Part shown: in pieces, positions 7,488 through 16,613 of the stretch
Numbering within the stretch: the first letter of the stretch is position 1
Layout of the letters: every line of letters starts with the position of its first letter
NCBI GenBank assembly: GCA_024639125.1
Contig: JAHEJA010000001.1
Location: 32,396-78,758 of the forward strand
Length of the DNA: 46,363 nucleotides
Source: Paracoccaceae bacterium
Lineage (GTDB): Bacteria; Pseudomonadota; Alphaproteobacteria; Rhodobacterales; Rhodobacteraceae
Direction of reading: 5' to 3'
Program-made: the position numbers and the translations under genes
Notes under the pieces: generated by a model
What the model was told of the DNA's origin: nothing
The model's input: only the letters and a program-made list of their open reading frames with translations
The model's database searches: none

Positions 7488-8917
7488 AGCGTCGCCATTG
7501 GAACGCCCGCTCCTGGATGGACGCCGCCGCCCACCAGAAACAGGTTCTTGATCGGTGTCGTGCATTTCGGCCGCTTCAGTGTCGCCATGAGCCCCTCTGG
7601 GCTCTGCCCGTAAAGCGACCCGTCCGAGGCTGGAAAAAGTGTTTCGAAGTCCTGCGGCATCGTGAGGTGTTCGCGTTGAAGATCTATTTGAAAATTTAGC
7701 CCATAGCTTTGAAGTCGGTCGAATGTTGTTGCTTTGCATCTATCAAAGTCCTCTGGTTCGGGCTGGCGTTTGGAAAGCGGAGGTGCGTTCAAAATAATTT
7801 CAAATCGATCTACATCTGGGGGTGATTTCCCCTTGCCGCGATCTTGGGCGCAGACATAAAGCGTTGGATCAGAAGGCATCTTGCCGTTTTCGATATCGGT
7901 AAATTCAGAATTCGGAGTTTCCGAGAAAAAGACATTGTGATGGGCCAAGTCTGGGGCGTCTATCCGTGCGTCGAACCCCCAAACATAGGCGGATAGGCTT
8001 CGGTTGATGCGCCGTGTTTTTGGCGCGACACCAGTGACATCTTTGCCAAGCATGCCGGTCGCAAGCGCCCGTGGATCCCCATTGAAAACAACTGTGTCAG
8101 CGGTCAAAAATGTACCGTCTTCGAGTGTGACACCTTTGACTTGGCGTCCTGAATTGTGAAGTTCGACAACACGGGTATTATAACTAAATCGAGCATGTCG
8201 TGCTATGCAGATTTGCTCTAGGGCTTTTGCAAGTTCACTCATCCCGCCTTTGATTGTCCAAACGCCATTTGCTTCTGCTTGCCAAATAAGCGACAGCAAG
8301 GCCGGTGCTGAATGGGGCATTCCGCCAACATATGTGGCGTAGCGCCCAAACAATTGCCGCAACTTTGGATCGGTGAAATACATGTTCAAGCTTTTTTCCA
8401 AGCTCGCAAGTGGGCGCATTTTCACCATAACGTCTGGATCAGACAACACCGCTTTGGTCATTATGCCAAGATTCGGTCGCGCGTTTTGCATCACAGGTTT
8501 GTCAAAGCAGTCAAAGAGTTGCTTTGTGTCGTCATAAAATCGTGTGAATTCGGTCGCAGAGGTGGACCCGAAAACGTGGGTTATATCGTGGTGCGTGGCT
8601 TCAAAACTATCGTGTAAATCCAAACTGGTTCCATCGGGCCACCAGTGACGCGCAAGCAAATTTTGGCGTGTTAATTGGATGTAATCATTGATGTCCTCTC
8701 CAAGTGCTTTGAAAAGATTCAAGAAAGTTGGCAGCAATGTTAAAACCGTTGGGCCGATGTCGATAGGGCCGGTTGATCCCATATGTGTCCGCATTTTTCC
8801 ACCGGGTCCGCTTGCGGTTTCGATGACGTGAACGGAATGTCCAAGGTGGGATAGGCGAGCGGCAGTGGCAAGGCCGCCAATTCCCGCACCAATAACGATT
8901 ACTTCGCGGCTCATTCT
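7436..8917 (-). CDS. crtD: Methoxyneurosporene (hydroxyneurosporene) 3,4-desaturase
   Basis: CrtD is a CrtI-like FAD desaturase that introduces the C3,4 double bond in hydroxy/methoxyneurosporene. The product of 493 residues begins MSREVIVIGAGIGGLATAARLSHLGHSV, carries the GPGGKMRT segment and ends with the FAD motif LFLVGGGVHPGAGVPMATL. A longer in-frame start at 8941 exists. I chose 8917 because the family starts just before the dinucleotide fold and an AGAGA-like Shine-Dalgarno lies 7-8 bases upstream. It is divergent from crtE, with PpsR-type boxes between them, and its 3' end overlaps crtC. Confidence 0.94.
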   Translation of the reverse strand, partial: RMSREVIVIGAGIGGLATAARLSHLGHSVHVIETASGPGGKMRTHMGSTGPIDIGPTVLTLLPTFLNLFKALGEDINDYIQLTRQNLLARHWWPDGTSLDLHDSFEATHHDITHVFGSTSATEFTRFYDDTKQLFDCFDKPVMQNARPNLGIMTKAVLSDPDVMVKMRPLASLEKSLNMYFTDPKLRQLFGRYATYVGGMPHSAPALLSLIWQAEANGVWTIKGGMSELAKALEQICIARHARFSYNTRVVELHNSGRQVKGVTLEDGTFLTADTVVFNGDPRALATGMLGKDVTGVAPKTRRINRSLSAYVWGFDARIDAPDLAHHNVFFSETPNSEFTDIENGKMPSDPTLYVCAQDRGKGKSPPDVDRFEIILNAPPLSKRQPEPEDFDRCKATTFDRLQSYGLNFQIDLQREHLTMPQDFETLFPASDGSLYGQSPEGLMATLKRPKCTTPIKNLFLVGGGVHPGAGVPMATLCAQLAVEEITKRQIST

Positions 8918-8970
8918 ATTGTCTCTATTTTGTGGCGCCATGATTGAATTGTTGACTCGTACGCAGAATA

Positions 8971-9010
8971 TGTCCAGTATAATTTACACATATGTTAATT
9001 TTAGTTGTCA
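8971..9010. promoter_or_regulatory. PpsR/CrtJ-type box plus a near-match between crtD and crtE
   Basis: TGTCCAGTATAATTTACA (8971-8988) matches TGT-N12-ACA exactly and contains TATAAT (8978-8983). The adjacent TGTTAATTTTAGTTGTCA (8993-9010) has TCA in place of the final ACA. The two are only 4 bp apart, closer than at bchC. A TTGACT at 8952 is 20 bp from TATAAT, longer than a typical sigma-70 spacer. The position between divergent crtDC and crtEF suggests shared repression. Confidence 0.65.
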
Positions 9011-9026
9011 CCTAGGGGGTGTCTGC

Positions 9027-9896
9027 ATGCTAAATGTGCGAATAGAAGCGGCCATCCAGAAAAATATTTGTACGACCATTGGCGCTGGACCAGCACCTGA
9101 TGGATTGCGAAATGCGATCAATTATACCGTTTTCCCAGGGGGCGCACGCATACGACCAACGATTTTGATGTCGGTTGCGTTGGCCTGTGGCGATGAGTCA
9201 CCTGGCTTGTCTGATGCGGCAGCCAGTGCGATTGAATTTATTCATTGTGCAAGTTTGGTACATGATGATCTGCCGTGCTTTGACGATTCCGCCTTGCGAC
9301 GGGGCAAACCCACAGTGCATCGCGCATTTGGGGAAACCACAGCCGTGCTTGTCGGTGATAGCTTGATTGTTAACGCTTTTGCAACATTGGCGGCGCAGGC
9401 GGCACATGCCCCGAAACGCGCACCTGAATTGATCACATATCTGGCAAAATATACAGGTTTCCCGCATGGTATTTGTGCAGGTCAAGCTTGGGAAGACGAA
9501 TCTGTTATTGATCTTGCGTCTTATCACTTATCCAAGACAGGCGCCTTGTTTATTGCAGCCACGCAAATGGGGGCTCTGGCGGCAGGGCATGATCCCGAAC
9601 CATGGCAAGAGCTTGGTGCCCGCATTGGTCAAGCCTTTCAGGTGGCGGATGATTTGATGGATGTTTTGTCAAATGATCAAGATATCGGAAAACCGGTTGG
9701 GCAAGATGCCAAAAACAATCGGCCCAATGCTGTGACGGAATATGGCGTTGAGGGTGCTAAAAAGCTTTTGAATGATGTGCTGGGCGGCGCTATTGCGTCT
9801 ATTCCGTCCTGTCCGGGCGAAGCGCAATTGGCCAAAATGGTTCAAATGCAATCAAGCCGCCTGATGTCCGTTCATCAAACCCATCCGCATGCTTAA
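9027..9896 (+). CDS. crtE: Geranylgeranyl diphosphate synthase
   Basis: CrtE elongates farnesyl diphosphate to geranylgeranyl diphosphate, the precursor of phytoene and of the bacteriochlorophyll tail. The 289-residue protein has the first Asp-rich motif HDDLPCFDD (within CASLVHDDLPCFDDSALRRGKPTVH) and the second as AFQVADDLMDVLSN. Although the frame is open from 8865, ATG 9027 is chosen: it is preceded by an AGGGGG ribosome site at 9013-9018 and gives the normal family length. The upstream codons lie in the crtD/crtE regulatory gap. crtF follows after only 3 bases. Confidence 0.95.
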   Translation: MLNVRIEAAIQKNICTTIGAGPAPDGLRNAINYTVFPGGARIRPTILMSVALACGDESPGLSDAAASAIEFIHCASLVHDDLPCFDDSALRRGKPTVHRAFGETTAVLVGDSLIVNAFATLAAQAAHAPKRAPELITYLAKYTGFPHGICAGQAWEDESVIDLASYHLSKTGALFIAATQMGALAAGHDPEPWQELGARIGQAFQVADDLMDVLSNDQDIGKPVGQDAKNNRPNAVTEYGVEGAKKLLNDVLGGAIASIPSCPGEAQLAKMVQMQSSRLMSVHQTHPHA

Positions 9897-9899
9897 TTT

Positions 9900-11006
9900 A
9901 TGACAGATTTCTTGCCATATCAGGCACCATCCCGTGGATTTGCGGCTTGGTTCGGTGCTAAGAAAAATGCGTTTTATGCCAACCTTAGAGTTCAGGATTT
10001 GGCATCGCGGATCCCGTTTTTGGCACGTATTTCACGCAAAGAAGGCGAAGCTATTTTCCAGCTCATGAGCGGATTTGTAGATACGCAAATTCTTTTGACT
10101 TTTGTGCGAACTGGGGCTTTGGAATACCTATATCGTGGGCCAGTACTGCTTGATGATCTTGCGGAAAGCGTGGGATTTGATCCCGAAGAAACCGCGATTT
10201 TGTGTCGGGCAGGGCAGGCTCTTGGATTGGTCAAGGTCAAGCATAACAAGGTGTGTTTGGCGCGTCGTGGCGCATTGGTACTGGGCTTGCCCGGGATTTC
10301 TGAGCTGATTGATCATCACTCGATCTTGTATAGCGATCTGACTGATCCGGTTGCGTTTTTGCGGGGCGAGACGGATCGCAAACTGGCAAGCTTTTGGCCC
10401 TATGTTTTTGGAAATTCCGGTGATTTGTCCGAAGCAGAAGTTGCGCGATATTCAAATTTGATGACCAAGTCACAATTCATGGTCGCGCGCGATACGTTGT
10501 CGGTGCTGAAGGTTCCGAAAAATGTCAAATGGCTTGATGTTGGTGGTGGCAGCGGTGCATTTGTTGCCGAAGTTCTGCGCCAACATAAAACGACCAAGGC
10601 AGCTGTTTTTGATTTGCACGGGACGCAGGACAAAGCAGCGGCACATGAATTCATCCAAGGTTCTTTTTTTGACGAAGACCTACCACACGGATTTGATGTG
10701 ATTTCACTGGTGCGCGTTCTCTATGATCATACGGATGAAACCGTCAAAGAATTGTTAACCAAAGTTTACACATCGTTACCCAAGGGTGGGCGATTGGTGG
10801 TATCAGAGCCGATGTTGGGCGATCCGATGCCGAACCGCTTTGGTGATACTTATTTTGCCTATTATACGCTGGCGATGAATACTGGTAAAACCCGATCTCC
10901 GCGTCAAATCGCTGATTTACTGTCAGAAATTGGATTTTCCGATGTTAAAGTTCATTCGTCAAAGCGTCCATTTGTGACCACAGTTATTGAATCTTTTAAA
11001 AATTGA
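9900..11006 (+). CDS. crtF: Hydroxyneurosporene O-methyltransferase
   Basis: CrtF methylates the C1 hydroxyl of 1-hydroxyneurosporene (demethylspheroidene) using S-adenosylmethionine, giving the methoxy end of spheroidene. The 368-residue protein has an N-terminal dimerisation/winged-helix half and a C-terminal Rossmann methyltransferase with the SAM-binding glycine motif WLDVGGGSGAFVAEVL (near residues 203-218), the later motif DLPHGFDVISLVRVLYDHTD and LPKGGRLVVSEPMLGD, as in plant-type O-methyltransferases. It follows crtE after 3 bases, and the bchC regulatory region lies immediately downstream. Confidence 0.95.
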   Translation: MTDFLPYQAPSRGFAAWFGAKKNAFYANLRVQDLASRIPFLARISRKEGEAIFQLMSGFVDTQILLTFVRTGALEYLYRGPVLLDDLAESVGFDPEETAILCRAGQALGLVKVKHNKVCLARRGALVLGLPGISELIDHHSILYSDLTDPVAFLRGETDRKLASFWPYVFGNSGDLSEAEVARYSNLMTKSQFMVARDTLSVLKVPKNVKWLDVGGGSGAFVAEVLRQHKTTKAAVFDLHGTQDKAAAHEFIQGSFFDEDLPHGFDVISLVRVLYDHTDETVKELLTKVYTSLPKGGRLVVSEPMLGDPMPNRFGDTYFAYYTLAMNTGKTRSPRQIADLLSEIGFSDVKVHSSKRPFVTTVIESFKN

Positions 11007-11016
11007 TTGGCAAAAC

Positions 11017-11060
11017 TGTCAAAAAAAATTGACAGTTTGAATTGTCAGGTTAAACTAACA
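11017..11060. promoter_or_regulatory. Classic paired PpsR/CrtJ operator at the bchC promoter
   Basis: TGTCAAAAAAAATTGACA (11017-11034) is a perfect TGTCA-N8-TGACA palindrome, extended to 10-bp arms AAACTGTCAA/TTGACAGTTT. The second site TGTCAGGTTAAACTAACA (11043-11060) also fits TGT-N12-ACA. They are 8 bp apart, the spacing known for cooperative CrtJ binding at the Rhodobacter capsulatus bchC promoter. TTGACA (11029-11034) and TAAACT (11051-11056), 16 bp apart, form a plausible sigma-70 promoter buried in the operator. It probably drives bchCXYZ and part of puf expression. Confidence 0.88.
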
Positions 11061-11105
11061 TAAAGAACGCGACTCTGAATCGCGTATAACAACCAGGGAG
11101 CAACC

Positions 11106-12047
11106 ATGCGTACATCCGCCGTCCTTTTAGAGGGGCCTAAAAAGCTTTCTCTATGCGAGATCGGGTTAATTGACCCGGCAGACGGTGACGTTGTGGTTCA
11201 AGTCCAGCATTCAGGCATTTCCACCGGAACAGAAAAACTATTGTGGTCGGGATCAATGCCCCCATTTCCAGGCTTAGGTTACCCGCTTGTACCGGGATAT
11301 GAGGCTGTGGGTGAAATTGTGGATGCCCCAAAGGGGTCATTGCGCAAGGTGGGTGATTTTGTATTTGTTCCCGGGTCAAACAATTTTGTCGGCGCCAAAG
11401 GGTTGTTTGGGGGATCCGCAAGCACTTTGGTCACGCCTGGTAGTCGCGTTTCAAAAATTGATCGCGGATTGGGTGAAATGGGTACGCTCATTGCACTTGC
11501 TGCCACGGCGCGCCATGCCTTGGCGGGAATGGATGTGCGTTTGCCTGAATTGATCATCGGACACGGTGTTTTGGGCCGGCTTTTGGCGCGCTTGACAATT
11601 ATTGCAGGCGGCAAGCCACCAACCGTTTGGGATATCAATCCGAAGCGAATGACTGGGGCTGATGGCTATTCTGTGATGCATCCTGACATGGATGATCGTC
11701 GTGATTATCAATCAATTTATGACGCTTCTGGCAGTACCGATATGATGGATCAGTGGATCCAAAGATGCGGTCATGGGGCTGAAATCGTGCTTGCTGGATT
11801 TTATGCAGAACGTATCAATTTTGCATTCCCCATGGCGTTTATGCGCGAAATCAAACTTAGAATTAGTGCCGAATGGAAGCAGGTAGATTTGCTTGCCATC
11901 AAGGGATTAATCGACACGGGGATTTTGTCCTTGGACGGATTAATTACGCATCGCGCCCCGGCACAAAAAGCGACCCAAGCCTATGTAGACGCGTTTGAAA
12001 ACGTGGATTGCTGCAAGATGGTGCTTGATTGGAGGACTCTACAATGA
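11106..12047 (+). CDS. bchC: Bacteriochlorophyllide a (3-hydroxyethyl) dehydrogenase
   Basis: BchC oxidises the C3 hydroxyethyl group to the acetyl group characteristic of bacteriochlorophyll a, using NAD. It is a 313-residue medium-chain dehydrogenase/reductase-like protein with the VQHSGISTGTEKLLWSGSMP and VPGYEAVGEIV segments and a GHGVLGRLLARL nucleotide-binding region. Start ATG 11106 follows AGGGAGC at 11095-11101. It is the first gene of the bchCXYZ-puf superoperon, below the paired PpsR operator, and overlaps bchX by ATGA at 12044-12047. Confidence 0.95.
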   Translation: MRTSAVLLEGPKKLSLCEIGLIDPADGDVVVQVQHSGISTGTEKLLWSGSMPPFPGLGYPLVPGYEAVGEIVDAPKGSLRKVGDFVFVPGSNNFVGAKGLFGGSASTLVTPGSRVSKIDRGLGEMGTLIALAATARHALAGMDVRLPELIIGHGVLGRLLARLTIIAGGKPPTVWDINPKRMTGADGYSVMHPDMDDRRDYQSIYDASGSTDMMDQWIQRCGHGAEIVLAGFYAERINFAFPMAFMREIKLRISAEWKQVDLLAIKGLIDTGILSLDGLITHRAPAQKATQAYVDAFENVDCCKMVLDWRTLQ

Positions 12048-13057
12048 AAGACGAAGTTCCAAATTTAAAAGACTATTCGCAGCGTCTTCGTGACGAAGCA
12101 AATATGGATTTGGCAGATATTCAATCCCAAGAAATACAGGGAGAGCCGACCAAAAAAACCCAGATCATCGCGATTTATGGCAAAGGTGGTATCGGGAAAT
12201 CATTCACGTTGGCCAATCTGTCCCACATGATGGCAGAAATGGGAAAGCGTGTGCTTTTGATCGGTTGCGATCCCAAGTCGGACACAACATCGTTGCTATT
12301 TGGCGGTAAAGCCTGCCCAACGATCATCGAAACCTCGACACGCAAAAAGCTTGCTGGTGAAGAAGTCAAAATTGGCGATGTTTGTTTCAAACGTGGCGGC
12401 GTGTTTGCGATGGAACTGGGCGGACCAGAAGTGGGTCGCGGCTGCGGAGGTCGTGGTATCATCCATGGTTTCGAATTGCTTGAAAAATTGGGTTTTCATG
12501 ATTGGGATTTCGATTACGTCTTGCTCGATTTTCTTGGCGATGTGGTGTGCGGTGGATTTGGATTGCCGATTGCGCGCGACATGGCGCAAAAAGTCATCCT
12601 AGTTGGATCAAATGACCTGCAATCGCTTTATGTGGCGAACAATGTTTGCTCTGCAGTTGAATATTTCCGCAAGCTTGGCGGAAACGTTGGTGTTGCCGGA
12701 TTGGTGATTAACAAAGACGATGGCACGGGCGAAGCCGCCGCATTCGCAAAAGCAGTCGATATTCCCGTACTTGCGTCAATCCCCCAAGATGATGATCTGC
12801 GCAAAAAGTCAGCGAATTATCAAATTGTAGGTACATCTAAAACGCAATGGGGTGAGCTATTTGGGCAATTGGCCGAAGCCGTTGCGGGCGCACCACCAGT
12901 ACGCCCCGCGCCATTGGATCAAGACGGATTGCTTGGGCTCTTTGATAGCAAAGATACGGGCGGCGATTTTGTTCTCGTTCCGGCTACTGACATGGATATG
13001 CGTGGAAAAAATGCGGAACCCAAGAAATCCCTAGAAGTCATCTACGACGAGGTTTAA
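12044..13057 (+). CDS. bchX: Chlorophyllide reductase iron protein subunit X
   Basis: BchX is the nitrogenase-Fe-protein-like ATPase that donates electrons to BchYZ for reducing ring B of chlorophyllide a. The 337-residue protein has the P-loop IAIYGKGGIGKS (near residues 44-55) and the two cysteines expected to ligate the intersubunit 4Fe-4S cluster, in EVGRGCGGRGI and LGDVVCGGFGLPI. The open frame begins at TTG 12029, but ATG 12044, overlapping the bchC stop and placed after GGAGG (12031-12035), is the natural start. bchY starts at the base immediately after its stop. Confidence 0.96.
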   Translation: MKDEVPNLKDYSQRLRDEANMDLADIQSQEIQGEPTKKTQIIAIYGKGGIGKSFTLANLSHMMAEMGKRVLLIGCDPKSDTTSLLFGGKACPTIIETSTRKKLAGEEVKIGDVCFKRGGVFAMELGGPEVGRGCGGRGIIHGFELLEKLGFHDWDFDYVLLDFLGDVVCGGFGLPIARDMAQKVILVGSNDLQSLYVANNVCSAVEYFRKLGGNVGVAGLVINKDDGTGEAAAFAKAVDIPVLASIPQDDDLRKKSANYQIVGTSKTQWGELFGQLAEAVAGAPPVRPAPLDQDGLLGLFDSKDTGGDFVLVPATDMDMRGKNAEPKKSLEVIYDEV

Positions 13058-14632
13058 ATGAGCAACGAAGTCACATACGACGCCACCGCTGAGGTAGATG
13101 TGATCAAGGGTCATCCCCAAGATGAGCCTCTTCGTGCGACGGTCAAGTCTGGCGAAGCCGAAGGCGTTTCGTGTTCTTCGAGTGAACTGAAAAACACCGC
13201 GCTTACGAATTCCGAAAACTCTGACATTCTAAAGAAATATGCCCAGGATTACCCGGTTGGTCCCCATGACAAGCCGCAATCCATGTGTCCCGCATTTGGA
13301 TCGCTGCGTGTCGGTTTACGGATGCGCCGTGTTGCGACTGTGTTGTCTGGGTCTGCCTGCTGTGTCTATGGGCTAAGTTTCGTAAGCCATTTTTACGGCG
13401 CGCGTCGGTCTGTTGGTTATGTCCCTTTTGATTCCGAATCTTTGGTGACTGGTAAGCTTTTCGAAGATATTCGGGACGCGGTTCACGATTTAGCGGATCC
13501 CGAGCATTATGATGCAATCGTTGTCACTAATCTATGCGTGCCTTCTGCAAGCGGCGTTCCCTTACGACTGCTGCCCAATGAAATAAATGGCGTGCGCGTC
13601 ATTGGCATTGATGTTCCGGGATTTGGTGTTCCTACGCATGCCGAAGCCAAGGATATCTTGGCGGGTGCGATGTTGAATTTTGCGCGTCAAGAAGCCGAAG
13701 CAGGACCTGTTCAATCCCCTGTTGGTGGTAAAAATTCAAGGCCGACTGTGGCATTGCTCGGGGAAATGTTCCCTGCGGATCCAATGGTCATTGGTGGCAT
13801 GCTCGCGCCTATGGGTTTGGCTGCTGGTCCGGTTCTTCCTGCTCGGGAATGGCGGGAAATGTATGCGGCTCTTGACTGCGGTGCTGTTGCTGCAATCCAT
13901 CCGTTTTATACGGCCACTCTGCGTGAATTTGACGCCGCTGGTCGCCCAGCCGTGGGAAGCGCACCCGTTGGATATGATGGAACGGCAGCTTGGCTTGAAA
14001 ATATTGGTCGCGTCTTTAATGTGGATGCTGACAAAATAGCAGCGGCACAAAATGCATTTTTGCCAGCTATTAAATCCGCTTTGGCAGCGAACCAAATTTC
14101 TGGTCGCGTCACAGTGTCAGGCTATGAAGGCAGCGAGCTTTTGGTTGCGCGTCTGTTGATTGATAGTGGTGCGGATGTGCCATATGTCGGCACAGCCTGC
14201 CCGAAAACGGAAATGTCTTTGGCGGATGCGGAATGGCTTGCATCAAAAGGCACAGTCGTGAAATTCCGCGCCTCGCTCGAAGACGATTTGGCCGCGGTCG
14301 ATGCGTTTAAACCAGACTTGGCAATTGGCACCACGCCGCTTGTGCAAGCGGTCAAAGAAAAAGGCCAAGCCGCGCTTTATTTTACGAACCTTGTGTCAGC
14401 ACGTCCCTTGATGGGGCCCGCAGGTGCAGGAAGTTTGGCTCAGGTGATTAATGCGGCCATTTCTGGTGGCGAGCGCATGGAACATATGCGCGAATTCTTT
14501 GAAGGTGTGGGCACGCATGACACCTCTGGTGTTTGGGAAGGAGCTCCTAATGTACGGCCTGATTTCCGCGCGCAAAACCAAAAGAAAATAGACAAAGCCG
14601 CGCGCGCCGCCAAAGCACAGGAGATGATCTGA
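13058..14632 (+). CDS. bchY: Chlorophyllide reductase subunit Y
   Basis: BchY with BchZ forms the NifDK-like catalytic heterotetramer of chlorophyllide a oxidoreductase, receiving electrons from BchX. The 524-residue product shows cysteine-containing segments [22 protein letters not shown] and [12 protein letters not shown], expected to help bind the Fe-S cluster at the Y/Z interface, and the nitrogenase-like fold elements [13 protein letters not shown] and [12 protein letters not shown]. Start ATG directly follows the bchX TAA. Its stop overlaps the bchZ start by one base (TGATG), so X, Y and Z are produced together. Confidence 0.96.
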   Translation: MSNEVTYDATAEVDVIKGHPQDEPLRATVKSGEAEGVSCSSSELKNTALTNSENSDILKKYAQDYPVGPHDKPQSMCPAFGSLRVGLRMRRVATVLSGSACCVYGLSFVSHFYGARRSVGYVPFDSESLVTGKLFEDIRDAVHDLADPEHYDAIVVTNLCVPSASGVPLRLLPNEINGVRVIGIDVPGFGVPTHAEAKDILAGAMLNFARQEAEAGPVQSPVGGKNSRPTVALLGEMFPADPMVIGGMLAPMGLAAGPVLPAREWREMYAALDCGAVAAIHPFYTATLREFDAAGRPAVGSAPVGYDGTAAWLENIGRVFNVDADKIAAAQNAFLPAIKSALAANQISGRVTVSGYEGSELLVARLLIDSGADVPYVGTACPKTEMSLADAEWLASKGTVVKFRASLEDDLAAVDAFKPDLAIGTTPLVQAVKEKGQAALYFTNLVSARPLMGPAGAGSLAQVINAAISGGERMEHMREFFEGVGTHDTSGVWEGAPNVRPDFRAQNQKKIDKAARAAKAQEMI

Positions 14633-16104
14633 TGTTTGTTTTGGATCATGATCGTGCCGGTGGCTATTGGGGGGCCGTCTATGCATTTTGTGCAACCAAG
14701 GGTTTGCAAGTTGTCATTGATGGTCCAGTTGGATGTGAAAATCTTCCTGTGACATCGGTGCTGCATTACACAGATGCCCTGCCTCCGCATGAATTGCCGA
14801 TTGTGGTCACGGGTCTTGGCGAAGAAGAGCTTGGGCGCGATGGAACCGAAGGCGCGATGAAGCGCGCATGGGATACATTGGACCCTGCTTTGCCAGCGGT
14901 GGTCGTTACGGGATCCATTGCTGAAATGATCGGTGGGGGGGTAACCCCGCAAGGCACCACTATTCAACGCTTTTTGCCGCGCACAATTGACGAAGATCAG
15001 TGGCAATCCGCAGATCGTGCCATGACATGGATTTTCACCGAATTCGGGATGACCAAGGGTAGAATGCCCCCTGAAAAGAAAAGACCAGAAGGCGCAAAGC
15101 CCAGAGTTAACATTTTGGGTCCGATGTACGGAACCTTTAACATGCCAAGTGATTTGGCTGAAATTCGTCGATTGGTCCAAGGTATTGGGGCTGACATCAA
15201 TATGGTCATGCCGCTTGGATCGCATGTTGCGGAAATGCGTGATTTGGTAAATGCGGATGTAAATATCTGTATGTACCGTGAATTTGGGCGTGGATTGTGC
15301 GAGGTCCTTGGCAAGCCGTATTTGCAAGCGCCAATTGGTGTTGACAGCACAACCAAATTTTTGCGCACTTTGGGGGACATGCTTGGCTTGGATCCAGAGC
15401 CCTTTATTGCAGTGGAAAAACATTCAACCATAAAGCCAGTTTGGGATTTATGGCGTTCCGTAACACAGGATTTTTTCAGCACTGCTGAATTTGCCATTGT
15501 TGCGAACGACACTTATGCACGCGGAATTCGCAACTATTTAGAAAATGATCTTGGGTTTCCCTGTGCTTTTGCCGTGAGCCGCGTTGCAGGCGCAAAGACC
15601 AATAATCACGAAGTACGCACATTGCTTGAACAACGGCGCCCGTTGATTGTCTTTGGGTCCGTGAATGAAAAAATGTATCTTGCCGAGCTAAAAGCCACGC
15701 ATGGTCCGCAGCCAGCCTTTATTCCGGCGTCTTTCCCGGGCGCTGTTATTCGCCGCGCGACGGGCACGCCAGTGATGGGGTATGCCGGTGCAACCTATGT
15801 CTTGCAAGAAGTCTGCAACGGTTTGTTTGACTCGCTCTTTCATATCCTGCCTTTGGCCAGCGATATGGATGCGGTTGATGCGACGCCGGCTGTGCTTAAA
15901 CGAGATTTGGAATGGGATCCAGACGCCCAAAGGGAACTGGACAGAATTGTAGCTTCGCATCCAATTTTGACGCGAATTTCAGCCGCAAAACGCCTGCGAG
16001 ATGCTGCCGAAGCTGAAACGCTTCGCGCTGGGCATGACTGCGTGGCTATTGAAACAGTGACCGCTCTTGAAACGAGAAACGGTTCAACATTTAACGGAGG
16101 GTAG
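14632..16104 (+). CDS. bchZ: Chlorophyllide reductase subunit Z
   Basis: BchZ is the NifK-like partner of BchY in chlorophyllide a reductase. The 490-residue protein begins [53 protein letters not shown], with the cysteine near residue 36 expected to ligate the Fe-S cluster, followed by [13 protein letters not shown] and the [22 protein letters not shown] domain. The C-terminal tail contains the [32 protein letters not shown] segment also seen in light-independent protochlorophyllide reductase subunits. It ends 1 base before pufQ; in Rhodobacter a puf promoter lies inside bchZ, which I could not pin down here. Confidence 0.96.
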   Translation: MFVLDHDRAGGYWGAVYAFCATKGLQVVIDGPVGCENLPVTSVLHYTDALPPHELPIVVTGLGEEELGRDGTEGAMKRAWDTLDPALPAVVVTGSIAEMIGGGVTPQGTTIQRFLPRTIDEDQWQSADRAMTWIFTEFGMTKGRMPPEKKRPEGAKPRVNILGPMYGTFNMPSDLAEIRRLVQGIGADINMVMPLGSHVAEMRDLVNADVNICMYREFGRGLCEVLGKPYLQAPIGVDSTTKFLRTLGDMLGLDPEPFIAVEKHSTIKPVWDLWRSVTQDFFSTAEFAIVANDTYARGIRNYLENDLGFPCAFAVSRVAGAKTNNHEVRTLLEQRRPLIVFGSVNEKMYLAELKATHGPQPAFIPASFPGAVIRRATGTPVMGYAGATYVLQEVCNGLFDSLFHILPLASDMDAVDATPAVLKRDLEWDPDAQRELDRIVASHPILTRISAAKRLRDAAEAETLRAGHDCVAIETVTALETRNGSTFNGG

Positions 16105-16105
16105 A

Positions 16106-16330
16106 ATGATGTCAGATGTATCTCATTCAGATCATAAATTTAGAACGAAACCAAACAACTCTGTCGAGTATGTTCTCTTCTTTTGTTTGATTTTTGTTCT
16201 CGCAATTCCATTCGGAACAGTGGGTTGGATCATCGATCTTTACCACAAAAAAAGTTTACTCATTAATGGTCCTTTGGCGCGCGCATGGCTCGAAGCGCAT
16301 CGGATCACACCCGTCATTTTCTCGGTATAA
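16106..16330 (+). CDS. pufQ: PufQ, bacteriochlorophyll-related assembly protein
   Basis: PufQ is a small inner-membrane protein needed for normal bacteriochlorophyll levels and photosynthetic complex assembly; its precise mechanism is unsettled. The 74-residue product has a single hydrophobic helix (VEYVLFFCLIFVLAIPFGTVGWIID) after a polar N-terminus, as expected. Two adjacent ATGs (16106 and 16109) follow the ribosome site GGAGGG (16096-16101); 16109 has the more usual spacing, so either may be used. The open frame from 16067 includes bchZ-overlapping codons without a ribosome site. Position between bchZ and pufB is diagnostic. Confidence 0.88.
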   Translation: MMSDVSHSDHKFRTKPNNSVEYVLFFCLIFVLAIPFGTVGWIIDLYHKKSLLINGPLARAWLEAHRITPVIFSV

Positions 16331-16347
16331 AACCCGAGGATCAAGAA

Positions 16348-16398
16348 CTGCTCTGCCAATATGGCAGAACAGGATCCCCAGAGTTGATTTTCTGGGGA
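16348..16398 (+). other. Two hairpins in the pufQ-pufB leader
   Basis: TCTGCC (16352-16357) pairs with GGCAGA (16363-16368), extended by CTG/CAG outside a mismatch. TCCCCAGA (16375-16382) pairs with TCTGGGGA (16391-16398). No T-tract follows, so these are not terminators. In Rhodobacter the region before pufB is a site of RNA processing that sets the 5' end of the stable pufBA message; a similar role is inferred. Confidence 0.55.
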
Positions 16399-16450
16399 AC
16401 CCGGTCGCAGGGGAACTGCGGCGCCACGAAACATTCCGGAGGAAAATTTC

Positions 16451-16600
16451 ATGGCTGGAAAAAGTGATCTGTCTTTTACAGGTCTTACTGACGAACAAGC
16501 GCAAGAGCTGCATTCAGTTTACATGAGCGGGCTATGGTTATTCGTAACTATTGCTGTCGTTGCTCATTTGGCTGTCTTCATCTGGCGTCCCTGGTTCTGA
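16451..16600 (+). CDS. pufB: Light-harvesting 1 beta chain
   Basis: PufB is the beta apoprotein of the core antenna (LH1) ring around the reaction centre. The 49-residue product starts [27 protein letters not shown] and has one membrane helix containing the histidine that ligates bacteriochlorophyll, followed by the family ending [14 protein letters not shown] 16451 follows GGAGG by 7 bases. pufA begins 13 bases after its stop, with its own strong GGAGGA. Confidence 0.96.
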   Translation: MAGKSDLSFTGLTDEQAQELHSVYMSGLWLFVTIAVVAHLAVFIWRPWF

Positions 16601-16613
16601 GGAGGATTGAACA

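Noticed and set aside
7488-7739. N-terminal extension of crtC to ATG 7739
   Set aside because: It would overlap the conserved FAD C-terminus of crtD by about 300 bases, and the extra residues resemble no CrtC sequence.
8865-9026. N-terminal extension of crtE
   Set aside because: It crosses the divergent promoter region and PpsR boxes; ATG 9027 has a good ribosome site and gives normal length.
14440-15423. A 327-codon minus-strand frame
   Set aside because: It lies opposite bchY/bchZ, has low-complexity shadow composition and no family similarity; both sense genes are certain.
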